Shown here in pieces: positions 1 to 7,180 of a DNA stretch of 43,774 nucleotides (position 1 is the first letter of the stretch; every line of letters starts with the position of its first letter). A model generated the notes under the pieces. The model ran no database searches. It was not told where the DNA came from and saw nothing but the letters and a program-made list of their open reading frames with translations. The translations under genes were made by a program, and so were the position numbers. This stretch comes from Pseudomonadota bacterium (GTDB lineage: Bacteria; Pseudomonadota; Alphaproteobacteria; Rhodospirillales; Magnetospirillaceae): contig JAFAAW010000098.1 of the NCBI GenBank assembly GCA_023426365.1, positions 1 to 43,774 of the forward strand. Direction: 5' to 3'.

Positions 1-11
1 GGGCTAAGTAG

Positions 12-151
12 CTCCGGGCGACCTGCATCTTCTCCGGGCGACCTGCATCTTCTCCGGGCGACCTGCATCTTCTCCGGGCGACCTGCATCTTCTCCGGGCG
101 ACCTGCATCTTCTCCGGGCGACCTGCATCTTCTCCGGGCGACCTGCATATT
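12..151. repeat. Seven tandem 20-bp repeats (iteron-like)
   Basis: The 20-bp unit CTCCGGGCGACCTGCATCTT is repeated head to tail seven times with no spacer; six copies are identical and the last has one change (C to A at 149). A 20-bp period keeps every copy on nearly the same helix face, as in iteron origins and in centromere-like repeats placed upstream of parA. The ParA gene begins 79 bp downstream. Whether the array is a replication origin, a partition site or a parA operator cannot be told from sequence. The first 11 bases of the window are too short to interpret. Confidence 0.9.
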
Positions 152-229
152 TTCGTTGCTCCTGCACAACCTGCCGTGTAGGCTGCGCGTCAGTAACTTG
201 CTGGCTACAATTTGAGGCAGGGGGCGGGC

Positions 230-1282
230 ATGGAAATGGCGTTTTCAACAGAACTCGATAAAGTCCTCGAGATACATAAAAAGGTTGTTCTGGAGGGCTA
301 CACAGCGCCCGCCGGCAAGAATTATCGTTGCTACTCGGTTTCCAACCTTCGTGGTGGTGTCGGGAAAACGTCTCTGGCGTTTAATCTGTCCTATGAAATG
401 TCAAGGCGGCGGGCGCTGCTTGTCGCAGATGTTTGCCCGCAGGCAAATTTGACCGAGGTTATTTTTCAAAAGGAACGCCCGCCGGTAACCATTAATGCGG
501 CACTCCAGCCTAGGGTACTTGGCCCAGCATTTGGTGAAGAAGCGCGCGACATTGCGCTTCGTATTAGTCAATTTATCCCTGTGTTTGCCGGCGGTCGGGG
601 TAGCTACTTTATCGCTGGCGATCCGGAGCTATACGAGTTCCCATCGTCGCTGTATCAGCAGCTTCAAATGGCGAACACAAGGAACAACCCGCAGATCGTC
701 CGCCACCTTCTGTGGTCGTTGAAAGACATTCTAGAGCGTGAAGCGAAAGAACTTCGGTGCGATTCCATCCTAATCGACACCAGCCCGTTCTATTCTGGCG
801 GCACTCATTTGGCGTGGTGCGCATCGGACGCACTGATTGTTCCGGTGCGAGTGGACGAACACTCGGTGGAATCACTCGGGTTGTTGTTCAAGCTTCTCAC
901 AGACCCAAACAGGGATTTTTTGCTTTGGAACCACAGGGCGGGCAATCTTCCCACGCCAAAGATAGCTGCAATCGTGATGACCATGGCTGGGGCTAAGAGC
1001 CAGAAAGAGGCCACTCCAGATGCAGCATCCCGGATGTATATTGAACGCGCTTTGCGTATAGCGAAGCAGCATAAGTCACTATTTGATTGTGATGACCCAA
1101 GCGACGTTTTTGTGATTACGGATGACTTCATGTCGTCAGGCAGAATTAGCGGCGCGGAGAGAACGCCTATTTCGCAGCTTAAAGTTGGGAAGTTCCACAC
1201 GGTTGATGGGAGGCGACTCCAGGTTAACCAGTCTGCTGAGCGGTATCAGAACGAACTTCGTTATCTATCCAGCATCCTCTAA
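230..1282 (+). CDS. ParA/MinD-type partition ATPase
   Basis: The 350-aa product is a deviant Walker ATPase. RGGVGKTS (about residues 41-48) is the deviant Walker A, VADVCPQANLT (about 68-78) is the A' box with the DxxPQxNLT pattern, and SILIDTSP near 185 is Walker B. Such proteins dimerise on ATP and segregate plasmids or integrative elements with a DNA-binding partner and a cis repeat. ATG at 230 is preferred over an upstream TTG at 212 because a purine-rich stretch (GAGGCAGGGGG) precedes it. Base composition is clearly less GC-rich than the flanking host genes, so it looks acquired. No ParB-type partner directly follows; a transposase gene does. The upstream repeats are the natural candidate binding site (inference). 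Confidence 0.85.
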   Translation: MEMAFSTELDKVLEIHKKVVLEGYTAPAGKNYRCYSVSNLRGGVGKTSLAFNLSYEMSRRRALLVADVCPQANLTEVIFQKERPPVTINAALQPRVLGPAFGEEARDIALRISQFIPVFAGGRGSYFIAGDPELYEFPSSLYQQLQMANTRNNPQIVRHLLWSLKDILEREAKELRCDSILIDTSPFYSGGTHLAWCASDALIVPVRVDEHSVESLGLLFKLLTDPNRDFLLWNHRAGNLPTPKIAAIVMTMAGAKSQKEATPDAASRMYIERALRIAKQHKSLFDCDDPSDVFVITDDFMSSGRISGAERTPISQLKVGKFHTVDGRRLQVNQSAERYQNELRYLSSIL

Positions 1283-1331
1283 CTGAACGATATGCTTGAC
1301 CGACAAAGCATGTGGAGGTACCATCCTTCTC

Positions 1332-2222
1332 ATGAACAAGCTCCCGCACGCCAAGCGCATCCAAATCCTCAGCCTCCTCTGCGAGGGATCGTCGCTTCGA
1401 GCCATCTCTCGCGTGGTGGACGTGAGCATCAACACCGTTACCAAGATGCTGGTGGATGCCGGCGAGGCGTGCGCCACTTACCATGACCAGCACGTCCGCA
1501 ACGTGAAGGCCAAGCGCATCCAGTGCGACGAAATCTGGTCGTTCTGCTACGCCAAGCAGAAGAACGTAAAGGATGCCAAGGCGGCTCCGGAAGGCGCTGG
1601 CGACGTGTGGACCTGGACCGCGCTGGAAGCCGAAACCAAGCTGATGGTGAGCTACCTCGTCGGCGGCCGGGATAGCGAATACGCCTGGGCGCTGATGGAC
1701 GATCTCCGTGCCCGCTTGGCTAACCGGGTCCAACTGACCACGGACGGCCACAAGGCCTACCTGAACGCCGTGGAAGATGCCTTCGGGGATGACGTTGATT
1801 ACGCGATGCTGGTGAAACTGTATGGCGAGGCCCCGGAAGGCCAGCGCCGCTATAGCCCCGCTCAGTGCATCGGCGCCAAGAAGGAAAGCATCACCGGCCG
1901 GCCCGATACCGCCCACGTCAGCACCAGCTACGTCGAGCGGTCGAACCTGACCATGCGGATGCACATGCGTCGCTTCACTCGCCTGACCAATGCCTTCTCC
2001 AAGAAGGTCGAGAACCACGCGCACGCCGTGGCGCTGCACGTCATGTTCTACAACTTCGTCCGCATCCATAAGACGTTGAAGGTCTCTCCAGCCATGGCTG
2101 CAGGCGTGACAGATCGTCTGTGGAGCATGGACGATATCGTTGCGCTGATCGACGCTCGGGCAGAGGCGCCGAAGCGGCCCGCTCACTACCGCAAACGGGC
2201 GACTGCCGACACCACCGGCTGA
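1332..2222 (+). mobile_element. IS1-family-like DDE transposase
   Basis: The 296-aa product has an N-terminal HTH (LLCEGSSLRAISRVVDVSINT region, about 16-36) and a DDE core with candidate residues D66 (QCDEIW), D138 (LTTDGHKAY) and E202 (TSYVERSNL). These match the single-ORF IS1-type transposases widespread in alphaproteobacteria. ATG 1332 has GGAGG at 1313-1317 upstream. The gene lies 49 bp after parA and appears to interrupt the parA neighbourhood. I could not find convincing terminal inverted repeats or a target duplication, so IS boundaries are not given. The gene is full length with all three catalytic acids, so it may be active. Confidence 0.85.
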
Positions 2223-2320
2223 TAAAAAGTGGATGTCGCCCACAAAATCTAGCGATTTTGGACTCGACTCTTGGGGAGCGTTGTGGAATCCATTGCGGTT
2301 GAGTGCCCGCAAAACGTTTA

Positions 2321-2346
2321 CGCCCCGGTGCTGGAACACCGGGGCG
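2321..2346. repeat. Perfect 10-bp hairpin flanked by CGTTTACG direct repeats
   Basis: CGCCCCGGTG (2321-2330) pairs perfectly with CACCGGGGCG (2337-2346) around a 6-nt loop. The octamer CGTTTACG occurs on both sides (2315-2322 and 2345-2352), overlapping the stem bases. No T-run follows, so it is a poor terminator; a protein- or RNA-structure role upstream of the small HTH gene is possible. The rest of 2223-2484 has only a weak hairpin at 2243-2260 and no gene that I can support. Confidence 0.6.
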
Positions 2347-2484
2347 TTTACGGGGCACGGTCCACGGTCATTGAAGCCGACGTGGGCCGCAAGGAGATCA
2401 CTCCCCGCGTTTCGTGAACTCACGCTACACGGTTTAGCCTCCTTGTTCAAGACGGTTTCGCCATCGACATAAGGAGATCTTTAT

Positions 2485-2664
2485 ATGTCGAAGAAGCGTG
2501 AGCCGAGCTATCGCATTCAGCCTTCCGATGTCCCGTTCATCAAGAAGCGCATCCGCGAGGGTGAGTTTCAGAACCGCATCGCGGCCGATTACGACGTGAA
2601 CCCTGGCCGTATCTCTGAAATCAAGAAGGGCCAGAAGTTCGCGGAAATCCCGGCTGCGCCGTAA
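2485..2664 (+). CDS. Small (59 aa) helix-turn-helix protein
   Basis: ATG 2485 has an excellent ribosome-binding site (AAGGAG at 2471-2476) and the frame closes at TAA 2662-2664 just before a strong terminator, so this is a real monocistronic gene. The product is basic at the N-terminus (MSKKREPSYRIQ). Its core, VPFIKKRIREGEFQNRIAAD followed by YDVNPGRISEIKKG, reads as an HTH: a helix containing the RIAADY turn and a recognition helix NPGRISEIKKG. It is probably a DNA-binding regulator of the mobile element, or possibly the small partner of the upstream ParA. Specific function is not known. Confidence 0.75.
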   Translation: MSKKREPSYRIQPSDVPFIKKRIREGEFQNRIAADYDVNPGRISEIKKGQKFAEIPAAP

Positions 2665-2681
2665 GGCGCACCGTCTTGGGG

Positions 2682-2706
2682 TGGGGAGGCCGATGCCTCC
2701 CCATTT
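2682..2706 (+). terminator. Rho-independent terminator after the small HTH gene
   Basis: A perfect 9-bp stem TGGGGAGGC (2682-2690) / GCCTCCCCA (2695-2703) with a CGAT loop is followed by TTT. It ends the transcript of the 59-aa gene and insulates it from the promoter at 2745. Confidence 0.8.
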
Positions 2707-2744
2707 CCATCGCGTCAGATTTCAAACTGAGACACTACCCTGGA

Positions 2745-2773
2745 TTGACACTCCTTTCGGCTACACCTACTAT
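2745..2773 (+). promoter_or_regulatory. Sigma-70-type promoter of the structured leader
   Basis: TTGACA (2745-2750, perfect -35) is separated by exactly 17 bp from TACTAT (2768-2773, 4 of 6 at -10). A start near 2780 is expected, which coincides with the first base where the 16S-like similarity begins. Such a consensus -35 is rare in GC-rich alphaproteobacteria and suggests strong constitutive transcription. Confidence 0.65.
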
Positions 2774-2780
2774 CATGATG

Positions 2781-3012
2781 GTTGTGACTGCCACCAACCC
2801 AGCCCTGGGCCAGACACGGCGAAACTGGACTCCCGGCTGGCGGACGGTGCGGTAACTGGACGGTGCCCCCCTTGGGGAGCAACAACGAGGCCTGATGAGC
2901 GGCCGCTACGTGCGGCGACGGTTCGGATTGTAAGCCCTCTTGGCCGGACAAACCGCGCCACTCCCCAACGGACGCCTGCGGCAGAAGGCTCCGTACCGAA
3001 AGGTATGGAGCT
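2781..3012 (+). ncRNA. Structured leader RNA resembling the 16S rRNA 5' domain
   Basis: Blocks that match bacterial 16S rRNA (from memory) occur in the correct order and near-correct spacing: GACTGCCAC 2786-2794, CTGGG 2805-2809, AGACACGGC 2812-2820, GGACTCC 2827-2833, GGTGCGGTAACTGGAC 2846-2861, GCCTGAT 2890-2896, TTCGGATTGTAA 2922-2933, GCCGG 2943-2947, AACGG 2967-2971, GCAGAAG 2981-2987 and CTCCGTACC 2989-2997. In 16S these span roughly E. coli 300-540. It ends in an 11-bp stem (2987-2997 / 3002-3012, with two G-U pairs) capped by GAAA, where 16S has the 530 loop. Another hairpin, GCCGC/GCGGC, is at 2902-2916. It is too diverged to be a working rRNA fragment. It may be a dedicated ncRNA or leader, possibly bound by ribosomal proteins, or a decayed 16S fragment. 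Confidence 0.6.
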
Positions 3013-3041
3013 ATCCATGACGACGCAGCGTCGCCACCACC

Positions 3042-4433
3042 ATGGAGCAACGCGGAGCCGCAGCAGATCACGCACTGCGACGGGCAGCACGTCTAGAACG
3101 GACGCGCCAGGCGCGGCAGTCGGGGTCTGCGATGCAGGCGCCGGCCGACGCACGGAAACAAGCGTACAAGCTCAACATACTGGCCCAGCGATACGGGAAG
3201 GAGCTTCCGCCCGACGTGGCCCAGCATCTGGCCTGGGTGCGCGCCAGAGAGGCGCGGCCCGAAGTGGTGGTGCAACTGGTGGACGGCGTCCGAATTCGTG
3301 ACGATGGCGCCGCGATCCGTGCCCAGGGCACGGCCGACCAGCGGGCTATCGCGGTGATGATCGCAATGGCGCAGGCGAAGGGCTGGGATAGGGTCAACCT
3401 GACAGGCTCGGAGGCGTTCCGCCGGCAGGCGGCCGAGGCGTTGACCCGGGCCGGGTTGGGGGTGGCCAACCCCGAGCTTGCGGAGATCGTCACCCGCACC
3501 CGGGTCCAGATGGAAGCGGAGTTGTTGCAGCGCCGGCTTGCGGAGGTTCGCCAGGAGCGACCGGCCCCGACGCCGCGCCCGGAGCCCCAGGAGTATCCGA
3601 AGGCGCCCCCGGCATCGTCGACTTCCCCGCCGCCAGCAGCGCCCCAGGTGGCGCCGCTACGCCAGGAAATTGGGCGCTATGCGGCCGAGCTTACCCAGCT
3701 GCAGGAGGCACGGACGCGCGACCAGGCGCAGGCATGGGCGAAGCAGTGGACGGGACCGGACGGCCAGCTGCGCGACTTCACGGCCCGGGGTTACGGGATT
3801 GGCCAGTTGGTCCCGGTTCGCATGACAGAGGCCGAGGCGGCGGAACTGGTGGACACGCAGCGCGCCCATCTTCAGCCGGAGTGGGCGAAGGTGAAGCAGG
3901 CCCGCCGCGACCAGGTGGAGGCTCTGGAGAAGGCCGAGGCCGCTCTGGCGTCCTTGGGCATGTTCGCTCGCCTGGGCAAACCGGGCGCCGAGATCCGCGC
4001 GCGGATCTCCGGCCATCAAGCCGCCATCGACCGCGCAGAGATCCAGTTGGGCAAGCTGGACGCCGCCTGGGGGAAGCAGCGGCCGACAGCTATCGCTTCG
4101 GTCCTCGAGGAGGCCGAGCGGATGCGCAAGGACGCAGCCGCGGCGAAGGAGGCCGCGGTGGATCGGTTGCCTCAGCTGGACGCTGCGGTGCAGGACCGCG
4201 AGCAGCTGGTGAAGGCACTCCGCGAAATGGTCGCTGCCGGGTTCGGCGCCGGGGTGCCCTCGACGGCCAGCGCCGGTGAGCGGGACGCCCATGTTCGACG
4301 CCAGGCGGAACAGTGGCTCCAGCAGCAGGAACAGAAGGCCCGGGAGGAAGCGGAGCGGCTTCGCCAGCAGCAGGAGCAGCAACCCGATCAGAGGCCGCGT
4401 CGGCCGCCGTTCCATCGGCCTGGGTTCAGGTAA
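3042..4433 (+). CDS. LPD7-domain protein (relaxase-accessory type)
   Basis: The 463-aa protein carries an LPD7-like domain at about residues 80-150 (VRIRDDGAAIRAQ..., AIAVMIAMAQAKGWDRVNLTGS, then a helical segment). This domain is normally found C-terminal to MobA/TraI-type relaxase domains in large conjugative polyproteins. It is followed by a Pro-rich linker (about 180-205) and a long Glu/Gln/Arg-rich coiled coil ending in a Pro/Arg tail. No HUH/relaxase motif is present, and an in-frame TGA at 3018-3020 rules out an upstream extension. ATG 3042 has no clear ribosome-binding site; ATG 3132 is an alternative. A good site, GGAG 3007-3010, precedes ATG 3017 in a different frame, so leaky start, reinitiation or a frameshift is conceivable. 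It probably serves DNA transfer or replication of the element. Confidence 0.75.
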   Translation: MEQRGAAADHALRRAARLERTRQARQSGSAMQAPADARKQAYKLNILAQRYGKELPPDVAQHLAWVRAREARPEVVVQLVDGVRIRDDGAAIRAQGTADQRAIAVMIAMAQAKGWDRVNLTGSEAFRRQAAEALTRAGLGVANPELAEIVTRTRVQMEAELLQRRLAEVRQERPAPTPRPEPQEYPKAPPASSTSPPPAAPQVAPLRQEIGRYAAELTQLQEARTRDQAQAWAKQWTGPDGQLRDFTARGYGIGQLVPVRMTEAEAAELVDTQRAHLQPEWAKVKQARRDQVEALEKAEAALASLGMFARLGKPGAEIRARISGHQAAIDRAEIQLGKLDAAWGKQRPTAIASVLEEAERMRKDAAAAKEAAVDRLPQLDAAVQDREQLVKALREMVAAGFGAGVPSTASAGERDAHVRRQAEQWLQQQEQKAREEAERLRQQQEQQPDQRPRRPPFHRPGFR

Positions 4434-4846
4434 GAGCGAAATAGCACCCGGTTCGGTCGCATCAAGGCCGCTACGCGCCGCTATCGCGGTGGCCTGCGGC
4501 CAGCCTTGACCCGCCCTCGGCCGGGCGCTGCTTGCTATCCATGCCAAGACGGACGGGTCCGTCCTGGCATTTGCTCAGGACGTTTCCTCACAAAGATTAA
4601 CTGCCAGCCCCGAGCCAGATGCAGCCCGCAGGGCTAATCTGGTTTCCCGAGCAACGCGAGGGGCGGTCAGCCCCTCGCCGTCATGCCTTCCGCAATGCCA
4701 GCACGCGCAGGCCTGGTCAAGGGCGCCGAAGGCGGGACCGGAGCCACGCGCAGCCCGAAGGGCGAGCATGGTGAGGACCAACACCTTGATCAGGCCGAGC
4801 ATGCTGGCAACTGTTCCGTGGCCCGTTGACCAACCTTGAGAACAGT
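4434..4846. other. Hairpin-rich intergenic block (oriT or terminator candidate)
   Basis: No gene is supported in these 413 bases, but they are full of inverted repeats. TCAAGGC/GCCTTGA lies at 4462-4468/4503-4509. A 13-position stem with one mismatch is at 4541-4553/4558-4570. A two-tier hairpin is at 4615-4642 (CCAGAT...ATCTGG enclosing AGCCC/GGGCT). A 9-bp stem, GCGAGGGGC/GCCCCTCGC, is at 4656-4664/4670-4678. The motif AGCCCG(C/A)AGGGC occurs at about 4623 and again near 4753. Next to an LPD7 protein, such structure could be a transfer origin; part of it must also terminate the upstream gene. Confidence 0.5.
4541..4570 (+). terminator. Probable terminator of the LPD7 gene
   Basis: ATGCCA-A-GACGGA (4541-4553) pairs with TCCGTC-C-TGGCAT (4558-4570) around CGGG, with one A-C mismatch, and is followed by a short TT. 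It is the first strong hairpin downstream of the LPD7 stop codon. Confidence 0.5.
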
Positions 4847-6076
4847 ATGAAAATTCCCTATCAACTTGCATTCGCCGAGGAAGCCTGCCCCATGTTGGAA
4901 TCAGCAATCATCAGAAAGCAATCGCAAGGCACTCTTGCTGCTGATCCGGGCCTACTTGCTGAGACACTTCTATTTTATGGAAAAGTACACATTATTGCAA
5001 ATCGCGGCCCATTAGGCGCGCTGTTACAGTCAATAGGACCAGATATCATCATTGAACTGATTGACGCCGGAGAATTGAGCATCACCTTTATTCAGAATGT
5101 TCCGGCCGTTTTTAACAATACGCTTAATGGCATAACTTCCCACAAGTTAACGTTTTTGAGGATTGCAGCAGCCGAAGGTAGAAAGCTCAGCCCGAGTGAT
5201 GAAATTCGGCAAATTTTTGACAGGGCATTGGGAAAATCACGTCAAACGAGGCGCGCCGCAGAAAGACTTATTCCAAAGATTGCGAAACGCCAAAGTTTGC
5301 TGCCATGCGATGACCAAGATATACTTGATCAGACGGGAAGTGATATCAGAAATAAAGCTTTCGTTAGGCGCGCAGTGTACGAAGCGATATCTGCTGAGGC
5401 TCCAGAGTATGAATTCCCGCCAGACTGGGAATTCGAACTGTTCATCGGTGACAATGAATTTTTTATACACACCAATATTAATTGGGCAGACGTAAACGCC
5501 TCGTACAACAAGAGAATTCCGCCGGAACACAGTGAACTAACGCCATCATATGTTATCAACTTCCTCCTTGATGCGGAAATTGAGCTACGCGTGGCCGCCG
5601 GGTATGCAGCAGACATGGTTACCACGGAAGCTATTTCCCGAATAATGCAGATAAAAATGAAAGACATTTTGCGCAGCCGTCAGCGCAGCAGTGAGCAAAT
5701 TGATCTGTTCACAACAACACAATTAGACGGGGCCTTTTCAATTCGAGAGGCTATAAATTCCGGGGAGCGGTCATTCTCTGAATTTATGACCATCTTAAAG
5801 AAGGCGCGCCGATTCAAATCATGGCTTCGTTCCGTGAACCCAGATTCAAATTTGCTCGACCAATATTATAGAGCGTCAACTGCGAACTCCTGGATTCAAT
5901 CACTTCCAGGAAAAATCCTCCGATTTACTGGCGTGTCCGCTATCGATGCGATGGCCGGGGGCGGCACAGGTATTATAGCTGGCGCAGCGGACAGTTTTGT
6001 CCTGGAAAAGCTGTTAGGCGGCTGGCGCCCTTGCCACTTCGTGAACGGCCCCCTCAAACGCTTCGTGCACGGTTAG
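4847..6076 (+). CDS. AT-rich orphan protein of unknown function (cargo gene)
   Basis: I do not recognise the 409-aa product. It is strikingly AT-rich compared with everything around it and sits between the hairpin block and the integrase, the usual place for element cargo such as defence genes. It is mostly helical and charged. The C-terminus is Gly/Ala-rich (VSAIDAMAGGGTGIIAGAAD) and ends in a pattern ADSF-x-LEKLLGGWRP-x-x-FVNGPLKRFV. As I recall, this GW(R/K)P-F tail is shared by a group of uncharacterised bacterial proteins, often near defence genes. No transmembrane segment is certain, although the Gly/Ala stretch could associate with membrane. ATG 4847 is chosen over TTG 4826; upstream there is only a weak GAG. 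A defence role is a guess from position and composition. Confidence 0.7.
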   Translation: MKIPYQLAFAEEACPMLESAIIRKQSQGTLAADPGLLAETLLFYGKVHIIANRGPLGALLQSIGPDIIIELIDAGELSITFIQNVPAVFNNTLNGITSHKLTFLRIAAAEGRKLSPSDEIRQIFDRALGKSRQTRRAAERLIPKIAKRQSLLPCDDQDILDQTGSDIRNKAFVRRAVYEAISAEAPEYEFPPDWEFELFIGDNEFFIHTNINWADVNASYNKRIPPEHSELTPSYVINFLLDAEIELRVAAGYAADMVTTEAISRIMQIKMKDILRSRQRSSEQIDLFTTTQLDGAFSIREAINSGERSFSEFMTILKKARRFKSWLRSVNPDSNLLDQYYRASTANSWIQSLPGKILRFTGVSAIDAMAGGGTGIIAGAADSFVLEKLLGGWRPCHFVNGPLKRFVHG

Positions 6077-6093
6077 GCATGCGCGTTCACAGG

Positions 6094-7092
6094 TTAACCC
6101 ATCTTCTTTGCCAGGTCCGATGCCCGCAGATTCGTATACCGCTTGAGCATCTGCAAATCCTGATGCCCAGTGACAGCCGCCAGCTCGAGTATGTTCCATC
6201 CCGCCTCCGCAAGCCGGCTGGTTGCCTCGTGGCGGAGATCGTGGAGATGGAATTGGTGGAGGCCGGCGCGGTCCCTGGCGCGCGTCCAGGCGTGCTTGAG
6301 GGCGTCCAGGGACACCGGGAATACCTCACCCCCGATTGCACGCGGAAGATCCTCCAGCGCCTTCACGGCGCGGCTGCTGAGGGGAACCATGCGCCCGCGC
6401 CCGTTCTTGGTTTCCGGGAGGTGCGCAGTCCGGTTGACTAGGTCCACATTTTCCCAGCGGAGGGACAGCAATTCCCCCCGCCGCATCGCAGTTTCCAGGG
6501 CGACGATCACGAAGGGCTTAATCCAGGGGTTCCGGGTGCCGTCGAGAGCCGCCAGAAGCTTGCCCTCCTCGTCTGGAGAGAGACGAACATCCCGCTCGTC
6601 CGCCACCTTGGGCCGGCGGACATGGGAAACGGGGTTGTCGATCAGCCCAACCCGCCGACGCACGGATTCCAGCACGGCATGAAGGAGGTTGATTTCCCGG
6701 CACACGCTCCCGGGTGCGATGACCTCCAGGCGGCGATCCCGATAATCCTCAATGTGGTGGGTGCGGAGATTGGCGAGGGCGTAGGCGCACAGCGCCGGCT
6801 CATCACGCAGAAGCCGATTAAGGCGCACCGCCTCGATATCGCCGCCCTTGTGGGTCGGAGCCACCGATTTCAGGTAATGCCGGATTGCGGCGGCCAACGA
6901 CATCTCTTCGGCCGGACGCCGGTCAACGAAGGCGCCTCGGTCCATCTCGCCTTCCAGGCTTCGCGCCCAGGTTTCAGCGTCGGACTTGCGATCGAAGGTC
7001 TTGGATTGGATGGGGTAACCGCGCCGACGGATCTTCGCCTGCCAGCCGATAAGCTGACCGTCGCGGTTCAAGCGTTTGGTGATGGTCGCCAC
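6094..7092 (-). CDS. Tyrosine-type site-specific integrase
   Basis: The product is a 332-aa phage/ICE-type tyrosine recombinase. An N-terminal Arm-type segment (TITKRLNRDGQLIGWQAKIR, then KTFDRKSDAETWARSLE) is followed by a SAM-like core-binding domain (about 60-150) and a catalytic domain with R204 (AMRRGELLSLRW), K229 (ETKNGRG), H284-x-x-R287 (HDLRHE), H310 (TGHQD) and nucleophile Y319 (LKRYTN). GTG at 7092 is preferred because CGGAG lies about 10 nt upstream; the frame stays open further upstream only because it reads through tRNA-Pro. The gene begins 125 bp from the tRNA 3' end and is co-oriented with it, the classic arrangement for an element integrated at a tRNA 3' end. All catalytic residues are intact. 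Confidence 0.92.
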   Translation of the reverse strand: MATITKRLNRDGQLIGWQAKIRRRGYPIQSKTFDRKSDAETWARSLEGEMDRGAFVDRRPAEEMSLAAAIRHYLKSVAPTHKGGDIEAVRLNRLLRDEPALCAYALANLRTHHIEDYRDRRLEVIAPGSVCREINLLHAVLESVRRRVGLIDNPVSHVRRPKVADERDVRLSPDEEGKLLAALDGTRNPWIKPFVIVALETAMRRGELLSLRWENVDLVNRTAHLPETKNGRGRMVPLSSRAVKALEDLPRAIGGEVFPVSLDALKHAWTRARDRAGLHQFHLHDLRHEATSRLAEAGWNILELAAVTGHQDLQMLKRYTNLRASDLAKKMG

Positions 7093-7180
7093 TGAGGGAC
7101 ACTCCGGGACAGTGCCTAATGGCCCAGTGTCCCCGAATTGTCCCGCAAATTCAATCCCCGGTCCCGTGCCGGTGATTGGT

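Noticed and set aside
12..151. CRISPR array
   Set aside because: The 20-bp units are directly adjacent with no unique spacers and no cas genes are present.
1224..2450. Long minus-strand open frame opposite the transposase
   Set aside because: It is an antisense shadow with no family motifs and no ribosome-binding site.
1283..2484. IS ends with terminal inverted repeats and target duplication
   Set aside because: I compared both flanks of the transposase and found no convincing inverted repeat, so no IS boundaries are reported.
2781..3012. Known riboswitch or ribozyme (fluoride, TPP, cobalamin, hammerhead, group II intron domain V)
   Set aside because: CTGATGA and ACGGTTC-like words occur, but the conserved cores, such as the hammerhead GAAA partner or a GAAA-capped domain V, are missing; the 16S alignment explains far more of the segment.
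2681..3301. Protein of about 206 aa read through the leader
   Set aside because: Its composition is that of a shadow frame (Arg/Pro/Ser-rich, no domain), and it crosses a terminator, the promoter and the RNA segment. Only its late start at ATG 3017 deserves mention.
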